Positions 11,486 through 26,400 of a stretch of DNA of 64,000 nucleotides are shown here, piece by piece (position 1 is the first letter of the stretch; each line of letters begins with the position of its first letter). Source of the stretch: Nematostella vectensis (Eukaryota > Cnidaria > Anthozoa > Actiniaria > Edwardsiidae); NCBI RefSeq assembly GCF_932526225.1, contig NC_064035.1, forward strand, positions 14,082,566 through 14,146,565, written 5' to 3'. The notes under the pieces were generated by a model. It worked only from the letters and a program-made list of their open reading frames with translations. It ran no database searches and was not told the DNA's origin. Made by a program: the position numbers and the translations under genes.

Positions 11486-14400
11486 CTGTTTTGCTAAGTA
11501 TGTGGACGAAACGACTCTACTTGTGGGCGATCTGAGTGTGGACGAAACGAGAGTAAACCCCTTAGTTCAGTATGTAACCCCATCTCATGCCTCTGTTAGA
11601 CGTAGACGAGTTGTATATATCTTTGTGTGATCGTCTTGGTTCAGTATGTAACCCCTTCCTTCCCTCTGTTAAAAGTGGACGAGTTGTACATATCTTTGTG
11701 TGATCCCCTTGGTTCAGTATGTAACCCCATCTATTTCCTCTATTAGACCTAGACGAGTTGTACATGTGTTTGTGTGATCTTCTTGGTTCAGTATGTAACC
11801 CCATCTCTTACTCTATTAAAGGTGGATGAGTTGTACATGTGTTTGTGTGATCTTCTTGGTTCAGTATGTAACCCCATCTATTTCCTCTATTAGACCTAGA
11901 CGAGTTGTACGTATCTTTGTTTGATCCTCTTGGTTCAGTATGTAACCCCGTCTATTGCCTCTGTTAGATGTGGACGAGTTGTACGTGTCTTTGTTTGATC
12001 CTCTTGCTTCAGTATGTAACCCAATTTCTTCCCTCTTTTAAAAGTGGACGAGTTGTACATGCGTTTGTGTGATCTTCTTGGTTCAGTATGTAACCCCATC
12101 TCTTACTCTATTAAAGGTGGACGAGTTGTACATATCTTTGTGTGATCGTCTTGGTTCAGTATGTAACCCCTTCCTTCCCTCTGTTAAAAGTGGACGAGTT
12201 GTACATATCTTTGTGTGATCCCCTTGGTTCAGTATGTAACCCCATCTATTTCCTCTATTAGACCTAGACGAGTTGTACATGTGTTTGTGTGATCTTCTTG
12301 GTTCAGTATGTAACCCCATCTCTTACTCTATTAAAGGTGGATGAGTTGTACATGTGTTTGTGTGATCTTCTTGGTTCAGTATGTAACCCCATCTATTTCC
12401 TCTATTAGACCTAGACGAGTTGTACGTATCTTTGTTTGATCCTCTTGGTTCAGTATGTAACCCCGTCTATTGCCTCTGTTAGATGTGGACGAGTTGTACG
12501 TGTCTTTGTTTGATCCTCTTGGTTCAGTATGTAACCCAATCTCTTCCCTCTTTTAAAAGTGGACGAGTTGTACATGTCTTTGTGTGATCCCCTTGGTTCA
12601 GTATGTAACCCCATCACTTCTCTATCTTAGACGTGGACGAGTGTAAGACAGGCCAAGTGAAGTGTGGTGAAAATGAGGTATGCGCCAATTCGCTGGGCTC
12701 CTTTACTTGCCAGTGCGCCGAGGGGTACGAGAGAGACTCACAGGGCAAGTGTGCAGGTATGTTCAACGGTTTAGTTCCAAACAAGCCACATTATATAGCC
12801 AGTATTGAAAATGTATTGATTATAGATATTTTCAAACTGCTCGAACTCTGAGCGAGGTCATGACTTGCCCAGTCGATCGGAAGTATTTTACTAATGAAAA
12901 TGTTCGTCTCTCAATATACGAATAAACCAACCTGTGTTTAGTGGTCTTATGTTATCGAAGAGCTTTGACATTTGCAAATGATATATATGCCTCATCCAAA
13001 TCATTATCATGGAGTCATAGGGATGGTGCATCTATTTCTATAAAGTACTCGAAGTCCTTATTAATATCCCTGCTTGTGAGGTCACGTGATTGACCAGCAA
13101 ATGCCTTTCATTTTTGCTAGATGTCAATGAGTGTAAAACTGGCAAGCACGACTGTTCTGTCAACGCTTTGTGCACCAATACTGATGGCACGTTCATTTGC
13201 CGCTGTCTGCGTGGTTATATAGGTGATGGCAAGACTTGCATAGGTATGCAACCGTCATAATCCACCAATAGCTGTGGCCTTTTTATGAGGCGGCAATCAG
13301 TTGATATTATTTCTCTTTATATTTGCAAGATTTCGATGAGTGCAAATTACCCAAAAACGACTGTGACGTAAACGCAGAATGCATAAACTCCATCGGGTCC
13401 TACTCATGCATCTGTAAACCTGGATTTACTGGAAACGGAAAGACATGTACAGGTATGCATCCTCTTATTTTCCTCTTTTCTTCCATTTCTCATCCCCACC
13501 TCCCTGCACCTCTGTCAGAGAACCGTAATAGCAGTGGCATGGACTTCGCTTTTCAATCTGGAGAATCAATATTCAATACAGGGACAGTTTAGCTTGGGAT
13601 TTTTTCAGAAGAGTATAAACCTTGGCTCTCTACTACACTGACAAGTTCAAAGAATTATCCGCCTTAATTAATGTGAAATGAGCTTATTTAGATTCGCTTT
13701 CAGTACGGTTTCAAAGTAAACACTTTTCGATTGGCCAATATATTGACCCACCATTCTTTGCAAACGAAGTGTCCACAACACAACCGCCACCACCACTTGA
13801 GTGAAATGAACGTGAAACTCGTATTCCACGAGTAAAAAAAAGGACAGTGGGCGAACATTGTATGTGTTGTGTGCCACAGTGTTGCCCTATAATTTTTCTA
13901 CTAATAATGAACAAAAGTAGGGGGAGGGGCTTTAGTCTCTCAGTACGCGGCCCAGACTAAATAAACCAGAAAAGTTAAAGCAAATCAAGGGGTATCACAC
14001 CCAACATATATTCCAGATCTGGACGTAACAGAACCCCTGGATACGCTCATTCCACGAGTTCTCATGCTTGTCCGAGAAAAGTAAATAATAGTCTATTACA
14101 CATTTTCTGTCTCTGTGATTGAAGACTTGGGACCAGTCAAATGTGACCCGACTTGTGGGGACCTCGAAACATGTGTGGACATCAAAGGCAAATTTACTTG
14201 TGTTTGCAAGAATGGCTACCAGATTGTGGACGGAGAATGCAAAGGTTAGTGGATATTATAACCGCGTCAGACCAGCTATAGTCAGTTTAGATGTTGGGTT
14301 TTTTTCGTTTTGCGACCAGTACACTAAATAGAGAAGTCACCATTTCTTCATTGATTTTTCAAGCATAGCTTTGTGGCATAGCATGTACATCAGAATTACA

Positions 14401-17400
14401 AAGTTAGAATAGAATGTCCCTTCAAACAGATAATAATGAAATTTAAAGATGTACTCCTCAAGCAACGTGAAACTCTTTTTATTGTTCATTCCTATGTTGT
14501 AGACAAAAATGAGTGTGTTGGGAGTGATCTTCTCTGTGATCCAAATGCACTTTGTACAAACACACCTGGATCCTATTTATGCCGCTGCAAGAGTGGCTTT
14601 CAAGGAGATGGGAAAACTTGTGCTGGTGAGTTATGAATTATTTTGTAAGATTTATATTCCAGTATCCTCTTATAATGGCTTACCTATTTGTGCCTTGGGT
14701 GGGGAGATATGAAGGCAATATTGATATCACGAAAAGCCAGTACGAAATGTAAAATGTCCATGATCGTAGTACACTACATATATAATGACATTTGAAAAAT
14801 TCTTGAAGTGGAACATCGCAACGACAAAAAAATTATGCATTTTCTTTACTAGCACGCTGTATAGGGGTACTTAGTTCAAAAAGTGCCCGCTATGTAGTGG
14901 TATTTTTTTTTCAAAAAGTGCCAGCTATATAGAGGTTCTTTATCCTGTCCAAAGAGTGCCCGCTTCATAGAGTTTGCACTATATATATGTGCTTACCAAC
15001 ACACTTCCTCATTTATTCAGATGTTGACGAGTGCATTAAATCTGATGACATTTGCGGCAACAACACAGAATGTCTCAACAATGTTGGCTCGTACACATGC
15101 AAGTGTAAGGAAGGGTTTGAGGATAACGACCAAGATAAACACTGCAAAGGTGAAATATCCTTGATGACTTATCATAACTTCTATAATTTAGATATCTTCA
15201 GGGATCATATATGACCGAATAGGTCAAAGTTCAGCAAATGGTAATTCTATTCACATCTCTTATTAATTAAATGTCGAAAAATGAAAAATAAAAAATACTT
15301 GCGCTACAGCTTTCACGATATGAAAAATGTTTTCAATAAAAAAAACTGCGCAACACTGCCAAATGAAGCTATTATAAAACGCATTTAATTTTATTACATA
15401 TGTTTTAGTTTTCTTGGGTTGTATCAGGTAAAAAAAGTTTTTAAGAAAATCTTGTGTTAAATTGATCGAGATTTCAGTAATACTGGTTTAATCCGAGGTT
15501 TTACCCTTTTGATACCTAGAAGGCATTTTGGTCAAGCAGTGTTTGACTACTACTTTCAGATATTGATGAGTGTTCAGACGGATCTCACGACTGTCACGTG
15601 AATGCCATCTGTACGAATGTCCCTGGGACCTTCCTCTGCCGTTGCATCAATGGTTTCCTCGGCGATGGCAAGCTCTGTGCAGGTTTGAATACCCCCACAT
15701 ATTCTCTCAAGTCTGTAGCATAGGTCCCTCATGAATACATACATATGAATACATAATAACCTTCCTGTAACACTAGTAGGGAAAAACAGATCCTAAAATC
15801 TAGTTATTCTAAGAGTTTCTCAAAATGTTGACGTATGGTACATACATGTACATTCAAAAACAAAACTTGCTTCCAGGCATTTCTCAGCCATCTGCAATAG
15901 ATGGTGCATTATTTACTTGAAGATAACTTCAACATCTAAGGAGTGGTTGATTTTTTTGTGTGTGAGCAAAGGTTTCGTAAAGTTTATTTATGTTCCACTG
16001 AAGCTAGTCGCCTAAGCTAAAATACATGTATTGGATCGAAGGGTATTTGCAGTTTAAACAAAATCTAAAAGATCAAGACGCTTTCATCGTCATTAGCATT
16101 TAATCTGGATGACCTCTTTGTATATTTCTAGTTATATATTACCCACATTGACACCGTTTACGTTTTTTTCTTTGGCAGATATAAACGAGTGCTTTGAAGG
16201 CACAGCAAACTGTGACATCAATGCTGAATGCACCAATAGTGTTGGGTCGTACAATTGTCAATGCATGGAAGGTTACACCGGAGACGGCAAGAATTGCCAA
16301 GGTAATTGTAGTTGGACAACATTGATTGCATTTAAACTAATTATATCTATACGAAGAGCATTTATTCATATAACCACATACCGTAAGATTCTGTGACAAA
16401 TACTGTAAACCTGGATGTTTTTATCGTTTTCATAATTTTTTGCACCTCATGTGTTGCTGCATACCTGCACCAGTTTTTATTTTTCGTGTTTTAATTAAGC
16501 GCGCGACATGAGAAAACTGTTATTGCGCAAAAATATACGATACGATAAAGACATTTAAAATAATTCCTCGAGCACGAATGGGCCCTGAGTCAATTACTCA
16601 TTGATAGACTGGAATACTATGTGGATGATAAGAAACATAGTCCACTACTCTAACAAATGTACGAATAGAAACTTCAATTTTACTTTTATTCCTCATATCT
16701 TCAGCAATTATTACAAAGTCACCAACAACATTACAACAAACAACCGTTGCACCAGAGTCAACTGCTGCACCAGAGACCAGTGTTGCACCTGATACCACTA
16801 TGGGGCCAAAGACTACTGTAGCGCCAGATACCCCTGTAGCACCAGAGACCACTGTTGCACCAGACACCACTGTTGCTGCAAAGATCACTGTTGTACCTGA
16901 GACCACGGCTGCACCTGACACCACTGTGGCACCAGAGACCCCTGTAGCAACTAATACCACTGTTGCGCAAGAGACAACTCTTACACCCGAGACCACCGCT
17001 GCACCAGTGACTACTTCTGTACCGGAGACCACTGCTGCACCGGAGACGACTGTTGCACCAGAAACAACTGTGGAGCCAGAGACTACTGTTGCATCTAAGA
17101 CCACTGTTGCATCTGAGACAACCGTCACACCTGAGGCCACTGCTACACCTGAGCTGACTGCTGGACCAGCTACAACTCTTGCACCTACAACCATTGGTGC
17201 CCTAGAGACCACCGAGGCACCAGAGTTTACCATGGTACCAGAGACCACCATGGCACCTAAGACCACCACTGTACCAGTGACTACTTCTGTACCTGAGACC
17301 AAGGCTGCACCAAAGACCACTGTATCAGCAGAGACCACTGCTGCACCTGAGACCACTGTTGGACAAGAGACAACTCTTGCACCCGAGACTACTGCTGCAC

Positions 17401-20400
17401 CAGAGACCACCATGGCCCCTGATACCACTGCTGCACCAGTGACTACTTCTGTACCAGAGACCACTGCTGCACCGGAGACAACTGCTGCACCAGAAACAAC
17501 TGTGGAGCCAGAGACAACTCTTGCACCTGAGACCACTGCTGCACCAGAGACCACCTTGGCACCAGAGACCACCGTGGCACGTGAGATTACCACTGCACCA
17601 GTGACTACTTCTGTATCTGAGACCACTGCTCCACCGGAGACAACAGCTTCACCAGAGACAACTGTGGAACCAGAGACTACTGTTGCGCCTGAGACAACCG
17701 TCACACCTGAGGCCACTGCTGCACCGGATACCACAGTTGCGCCAGAGACAACCGAGGCACCACAAACAACTGCTGCACCTGAGACTACTGCTGGACCAGC
17801 TACAACTCTTGTACCAGAGACAACTCTTGCACCCGAGACCACTGCTGCACCAGAGACCACCATGGTGCCAGACACCACTGTGGCACCTGATACCACTGAC
17901 GCACCAGTGACTACTTTTGTACCAGAGACTACTACTGCACTGGAGACCACAACTGCACTAGAGATAACTGTGGAGCCAGAGACTAGTGTTGCACCAGAGA
18001 CCAGTCTTGCACCAGAGACCACCGCTGCACCAGAGACCACTGCTGCACCTGAGACGACTGCTGGGCCAGCTACAACTCTTGCATCTACGACCACTGGTGC
18101 ACCAGAGACCACTGTGGCACCAGAGACGACAGTGGTACCGGAGACCACCCCGGCACTCGAGACAACTGCGCCTGAAAGTACAAGTGCAAGTACAGAGTCA
18201 ACTGTGGCACCTGAGACCACTGCTGTACCAGAGACCACTGCTGCACATGAAACCACTGTTGCACCCGAGACCACTGTTGCACCAGAGACCACAATAGCAG
18301 ATGCAACTGTTGCGCCAAAGTCCACTGTCGCACCTGAGATTACTGTTGCACCAGAGACAACTTTGGCACCAAAGACCACTGCTGAACCAGAGACCAGTGT
18401 GGCACCCGAAACCACTGCTCCACTGGAGACCACTAAAGCACTGGAGACCACTGTTGCACCAGAGACCACTATGGCACCAGATACCACTATGGAGCCTGAG
18501 ACCACTGTGGCACCAGTGACCACTGTGATACCAGAGACTACTGTTGCACCAGATACTACCGTGGCACCAAAGAGTACTACATTGGCCTCCACAGTGGTAC
18601 CGATTACAGGTATGGGTTAATTGCAATAAGGTGTTTGTACCTTTACTTTAACTATGACATCCCAGGATATGAGGGGGGTTAAAGTTTCGTGCTATTACGA
18701 TGTTTATTGTCTCTCTTGACCCTGCACATTCTGCCCCTAATGTTATATATGTTTCCTTGACTATTTGTTTGTTTTCGATTTTTTATTCTTCTAATCATTA
18801 CTAATTATTTTTTATATTTACGAATTTATTTTTATTTTGTTTTTATTTTTGTAATCATTATAAGGTTCTGTCCGATCTTTCTGCCAAAGATCGTTGATGT
18901 GTTCACAATGTACACCTGTTTTAATTAAGGTTGCAATCAAAGAATCCATAGTTGGAACCCACAGTGTTTTATAGGTAACAAGTTAACGCAGTTTAAAACA
19001 AATTCGGGTTTAGAAAGCTGCACCTGTAAACATTCCTATGGCTTTAGGGACCGGTTTCCAGGTTGTATTATATTATTTGTACGTTAACCATGTAATACTA
19101 CACATGATCTTTTGATTGCAACCTTATTTGGAATAGGTGTATACATAATTTGCACTGTGTTTACTTTAGTATTTTGTTAAATGTTAATGGGAATGGTGAT
19201 TTGTGTGTTGAAATATTTTAATGTATATAAAATTGTAAGTTTCACATAAGTAAATGTTAAATATTTATGCACTGTTAAGCATTGTTAAGCACCCATAAGC
19301 ATTTTTATAAAATGCATTTTGAAACCGTGCACAAATAAATTTGCATGATTTTTTTAGGTAATGCATGCCTTAAAGTAACTGCACTTTTTAAAATATTGCA
19401 TGCAATAAAGAAAAAAATTGTTAAAGAAGATAATACATAATTTTTTTTGTAAAACACAGGTTAATGTAAAAAACTGCACTTGTGATGTTATGATAAGCAC
19501 GAAAGAAAGTAATTGCTTTTTGCTTCTGTTACTTTTTCTTCTGTTTCTTTTCTGTACTACTTTCAAATTAACCCGTTGAATTGGTTCAGTCTTTATTATC
19601 CACAAAATCACCACCTTGACTTCTGTCAATATTTGAACTTCTTAAGACCAAGTAATAGAGGGAACTCAAGCACCTGGACAACAAATTAGAACAATGACAC
19701 CAACGGCTGCACAGTTTACCACAACTAGTACACCAGCCACCACAACTAAGACTCTGAAGACCCCATTGATAGTAGAAACCGCTTCTGCGCCTAGGACCAC
19801 TTTGGAACCAGAGATCACTTTTGCATCGGGGACCACTATGGCACCAAAGACTACTGTCAAACAGATGACAACAAAACAAAAAAACACCAAAGTTGTACAA
19901 GACCCAACTTCCCCACCAAGTATATTAACAGCACAAACAACCCGCAAAAGAGGGGAGGATGTTGGATATACTCCAGCTTCAACAACTGCTATTCCTCCAT
20001 CCGGTACAACAAGAACAACTATGGCACCAGACACCACTGTTGCACCAGAACCAACTATGGGGCCTGAGTCTACTGTAGCACCAGAAACAACTGTGGGAAC
20101 AGAGACCACTCTTGCACTAGAGTCCACTGTAGCACCAAAAACAACTACAGCGCCAGAAACCGCTGCTGGACCAGAGACCACTTTAGCATCAGAAACAACT
20201 ATGGCGCCAAAGACAACTCTTGCGCCAGAGTCCACTGTAGCTAAAAAAACAACTATGTCATCAGAAACAACTATGGCACAAGAGACCACTGTAGCACCGG
20301 GAACAACTATGGCGCCAGAGTCCACTCTAGCATCAAAAACAACTATGGTGTCACAAACCACTGCTGGACCAGAGACAACTTTAGCACAAGAAACAACTAT

Positions 20401-23400
20401 GGCGTCAAAGTCCACAGTAGAACCAGGAACAACTTTGGCACCAAAGTCCACTGTAGCATCGGTAACAACTATGGCACCAGAGTCCACTGTAGCATCGGTA
20501 ACAACTATGGCACCAGAGTCCACTCTGGAACTGGAAACAACTACGGCGTCAGAGACCACTGTAGCACCAGAAACAACAATGGTGCCAGGGACAACTCTAG
20601 AACCAGAAACAACTATGGCGCTAGAGTCCACTGTAGCATCGGTAACAACTATGGCACCAGAGTCCACCTTGGCACCGGAAATAACTATAGCGTCAGAGTC
20701 CACTGTAGCACCTGGAACAACTATGGCGCCAGAAACCACAGTAGCACCAGGAACAACTATGGCACCAGAGACCACTTTTGCACCAGAAACAACTAAGGCA
20801 CCAGAGACCACTCTGGCACTGGAAACAACTACGGCGCCAGAGACCACTCTACCACCAGAAGCAACCATGGCGCCAGAATCCACCTTGGCACCGGAAATAA
20901 CTATAGCGTCAGAGTCCACTTTAGCACCAGAAACGATTATAGCGTCAGAGAGCACTGTAGCACCAGAAACAACAATGGCGCCAGGGACAACTCTAGAACC
21001 AGAAACAACTATGGCGCTCGAGTCCACTATAGCACAGGAAATAACTATCGCGTTTGAGTCAACTCTAGCACCCGAAGCAACCCTGGCGCAAAAAACCACT
21101 GCTGGACCAGGAACCACTTTAGCATTAGAAACAACTATGGCGCCAGAGTCCACAGTAGTTCCCCCAACAACTATAGCGCCAGAGTCTACTGTAATACCAG
21201 ATTCTACTGTAGCGCCAGGAACAACCATTACACCAAAGTCCACTGAAGTACCGCCAACAACTATGACACCAGAGTCCACTGTAGCACCGGGAACAACTAT
21301 GGCGCCAGAGTCCACTGTAACACCAGAAACAACAATGGTGCCAGTGACCACTCTAGAACCAGAAACAACTATGGCGCCAGAGTCCACTGTAGGACCGGAA
21401 ATAACTATAGTGTCAGAAACCACTGCTGGACCAGAGACAACTTTAGCACAAGAAACAACTATGGCGTCAAAGTCCACAGTAGAACCAGGAACAACTTTGG
21501 CACCAAAGTCCACTGTAGCATCGGTAACAACTATGGCACCAGAGTCCACTGTAGCATCGGTAACAACTATGGCACCAGAGTCCACTGTAGCATCGGTAAC
21601 AACTATGGCACCAGAGTCCACCTTGGCACCGGAAATAACTATAGCGTCAGAGTCCACTGTAGCATCGGTAACAACTATGGCACCAGAGTCCACCTTGGCA
21701 CCGGAAATAACTATAGCGTCAGAGTCCACTGTAGCACCTGGAACAACTATGGCGCCAGAATCCACAGTAGCAACAGGAACAACTATAGTGCCAGAGACCA
21801 CTCTGGCACTGGAAACAACTACGGCGCCAGAGACCACCCTACCACCAGAAACAACCATGGCGTCAGAATCCACTCTAGCATCGGTAACAACTATGGCACC
21901 AGAGTCCACTGTAGCATCGGTAACAACTATGGCACCAGAGTCCACTTTAGCACCAGAAACGATTATAGCGTCAGAGACCACTGTAGCACCAGAAACAACA
22001 ATGGTGCCAGGGACAACTCTAGAACCAGAAACAACTATGGCGCTAGAGTCCACTGTAGCATCGGTAACAACTATGGCACCAGAGTCCACCTTGGCACCGG
22101 AAATAACTATAGCGTCAGAGTCCACTGTAGCACCGGGAACAACTATGGCACCAGAGACCACTTTTGCACCAGAAACAACTAAGGCACCAGAGACCACTCT
22201 GGCACTGGAAACAACTACGGCGCCAGAGACTACTCTACCACCAGAAGCAACCATGGCGCCAGAATCCACTTTAGCACCAGAGTCCACTTTAGCACCAGAA
22301 ACGATTATAGCGTCAGAGACCACTCTAGAACCAGAAACCACTATGGCACCAGAGTCCACTGTAACACCAGAAACAACAATGGTGCCAGTGACCACTCTAG
22401 AACCAGAAACAACTATGGCGCCAGAGTCCACTGTAGGACCGGAAATAACTATAGTGTCAGAAACCACTGCTGGACCAGAGACAACTTTAGCACAAGAAAC
22501 AACTATGGCGTCAAAGTCCACAGTAGAACCAGGAACAACTTTGGCACCAAAGTCCACTGTAGCATCTGTAACAACTATGGCACCAGAGTCCACCTTGGCA
22601 CCGGAAATAACTATAGCGTCAGAGTCCACTGTAGCACCGGGAACAACTATGGCACCAGAGACCACCTTTACACCAGAAACAACTAAGGCACCAGAGACCA
22701 CTCTACCACCAGAAACAACCATGGCGTCAGAATCCACTCCAGCACCAGAGTCCACTTTAGCACCAGAAACGATTATAGCGTCAGAGACCACTGTAGCACC
22801 AGAAACAACAATGGTGCCAGGGACAACTCTAGAACCAGGAACAACCATTACACCAAAGTCCACTGAAGTACCGCCAACAACTATGACACCAGAGTCCACT
22901 GTAACACCAGAAACAACAATGGTGCCAGAGTCCACTGTAGGACCGGAAATAACTATGGTGTCAGAAACCACTGCTGGACCAGAGACAACTTTAGCACAAG
23001 AAACAACTATGGCGTCAAAGTCCACAGTAGAACCAGGAACAACTTTGGCACCAAAGTCCACTGTAGCATCGGTAACAACTATGGCACCAGAGTCCACTGT
23101 AGCATCGGTAACAACTATGGCACCAGATTCCACCTTGGCACCGGAAATAACTATAGCATCAGAGTCCACTGTAGCATCGGTAACAACTATGGCGCCAGAG
23201 TCCACTGTTCCACCAGAAACAACTATGGTGCCAGAATCCACAGTAGCACCAGGAACAACTATAGCGCCAGAAACCACTATAGCACCGGGAACAACTATGG
23301 CACCAGAAACCACTGTAGCACCAGAAACAACAATGGTGCCAGTGACCACTCTAGAACCAGAAACAACTATGGCGCCAGAGTCCACTGTAGCACCTGTAAC

Positions 23401-26400
23401 AACTATGGCACCAGATTCCACTGTAGCATCGGTAACAACTATGGCACCAGAGTCCACCTTGGCACCGGAAATAACTATAGCGTCAGAGTCCACTGTAGCA
23501 CCTGGAACAACTATGGCGCCAGAATCCACAGTAGCAACAGGAACAACTATAGCGCCAGAGACAATTCTGGCACTGGAAACAACTACGGCGCCAGAGACCA
23601 CCCTACCACCAGAAACAACCATGGCTTCAGAATCCACTCTAGCACAAGAGTCCACTTTAGCACCAGAAACAACAATGGTGCCAGGGACAACTCTAGAACC
23701 AGAGACAACTATGGCGCTAGAGTCCACTGTAGCATCGGTAACAACTATGGCACCAGAGTTCACCTTGGCACCGGAAATAACTATGACACCAGAGACCACT
23801 GTAGCACCAGAAACAACAATGGCGCCAGGGACAACTCTAGAACCAGAAACAACTATGGTGCTAGAGTCTACTGTAGCACCGGAAATAACTATCGCGTTTG
23901 AGTCAACTCTAGCACCCGAAGCAACCCTGGCGCAAAAAACCACTGCTGGACCAGGGACCACTTTAGCACAAGAAACAACTATGGCGCCAGAGTCCACAGT
24001 AGTTCCCCCAACAACTATAGCGCCAGAGTCTACTGAAATACCAAATTCTACTGTAGTACCAGGAACAACCATTTCACCAAAGTCCACTGAAGTACCGCCA
24101 ACAACTATGACAGCAGAGTCCACTGTAGCACCGGGAACAACTATGGCACCAGAGTCCACTGTAACACCAGAAACAACTATGGCGCCAGAATCCACAGTAG
24201 CAACAGGAACAACTATAGCGCCAGAGACCACTCTGGCACTGGAAACAACTACGGCACCAGAGACCACTCTACCACCAGAAACAACCATGGCGTCAGAATC
24301 CACTCTAGCACCAGAGTCCACTTTAGCACCAGAAACAACAATGGTGCCAGGGACAACTCTAGAACCAGAGACAACTATGGCGCTAGAGTCCACTGTAGCA
24401 TCGGTAACAACTATGGCACCAGAGTCCACCTTGGCACCGGAAATAACTATAGCGTCAGAGTCCTCTGTAGCACCTGGAACAACTATGGCGCCAGAAACCA
24501 CTGTAGCACCGGGAACAACTATGGCACCAGAGACCACAGTAGTTCCCGCAACAACTAAAGCGCCAGAGTCTACTGTAATACCAGATTCTACTGTAGCACC
24601 AGGAACAACCATTACACCAAAGTCCACTGAACTACCGCCAACAACTATGACACCAGAGTCCACTGTAACACCGGCAACAACTATGACACCAGAGTCCACT
24701 GTAGCACCGGGAACAACTATGGCGCCAGAGTCCACTCTAGAACCAGAAAAAACTATGACGCCAGAAATCACTGTTACACCTGAGCCCACCTTATTACCAG
24801 AAGTTACTATGGCGGTAGAAACAACAGTAGCGTTACTCAGATCTACTTATTCATCACCGAGTTCATTAACGGCTCCTACAACCCGCAGAATAGGTGGGGA
24901 TGTTGGATATACTCCAGATCCCACAACTACTATTCCTATTGTCACCGGTATGTCTTTAAATCATTTTTTCTTATTTTTTTCATGGTTTTTGTTTTACTAT
25001 TGGTGTTAGTAAAACTTATTGATTATTATTTATTTGCTATAATTTGATATTTAAGTTAAAATCTTTATCCTTATCTTGCATGATATATTGTACATTTAAT
25101 TTTGATTTTTTTGCTTTAAACCACTAAAATGCAAAGGCTAATAATAATCATAAACATTAACCTTAACAATAAATTGACAAGATCTTCGTTTTAATGGATA
25201 GATGCTGTCCCTTCTATCGAGAGAGCGATGACAAGACTGTATCTACTAAACCCTTTAAAAAGACAAGCCACTCACTAGAATTGCTAAAGTTAAAAGTAAC
25301 AATGAACCTACAGTGTAGTTCACTATGATAGAAAGAGAATTTATTGTAACGGATTTTCAAAGTGTGTCGAGAAAATTGATTGAGAAATGATAATTGTTTT
25401 TTACCCCTAATAAATACACAATATTTAATTGCAGGTACTTTCCAGAGAATATATTATACCAATACTGTTAATTACGATGTGCCCGTCATCAACTATCGTG
25501 CAAAAATTTAACAAAACCCCCTTAGACTTGGCATCTTTTTCTAAATAATTGTTGCACTTCTTCTCGTTTTTTGCGAGTTTAAGTTGTGCGCAATTATAAA
25601 TTGAACGACGATCCTATGGTAAAAAGCTCATTTTCCATGGTTTTTCCTCAGTCAGTGGCACTAACGTCACTTCCTTAGACCGGCAATAAAAACTCTCGAG
25701 TCTAGTCTATCCATATCATGACCTGAAAAAGAACATATAACTTAATCAAAACATCAAAATTTCAAAATGAGGAATTTGTAAAACATCTACATAACTTGAA
25801 CTCAGCGGCGTGGCCAGGATTTTTAACAGGGGGCAAAAAAGACCCTTTGAAGACATTTTCTCCTGTATTTTAGATAATCTCTTATGCATTTACTGTATCT
25901 TTGGCTTATTTGTCGATTTTTAAGCGAAGACATTGGATTTTCAAGAGGATTCGAAATCTAAATGATATTTGTACGAATTCGCTCTTTGGAGAAAAACAAA
26001 AATCGGAAATTTAAAATTTCGCGATATTGAAGTTCGCAGGAATTAAATATTTTTTTTGGTTTATTAGAAATATAAAGCGCGTGTATTATTCTAACTGGAA
26101 TATTTTGGTTACGGGTAGTGGTGGTGACAGGATGCTGGATCAAATAATATCCTAATAAAATAATAATATCCTATCAAATAGTATATATATTTCAACATTT
26201 GTTGTCATTCCGCCCTTAAAGAAATTTATTGTCAAAGATATTAAATCTTTTTATAGTAAAAACAATAAAGAGCACTAGTTAAAGTGGCTTTGATCCTCTT
26301 GAAAATAACGAAGTTTTAAAAATGTCACAAGTATGAACCCGTATTAATCGAAACGAGAATTTAGTATACGATACCGTAATAATCATATTACAAGTAATTT

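Noticed and set aside
11562-12319. Minus-strand ORFs [12 protein letters not shown]...
   Set aside because: Readings of the 74-bp acceptor-derived array.
19666-24789. 1,707-codon ORF on the minus strand
   Set aside because: It lies fully antisense to mucin exon B and consists of VVSGAT-type repeats. It follows from the stop-free 18-bp repeat; no start context, splice structure or domain supports a gene.
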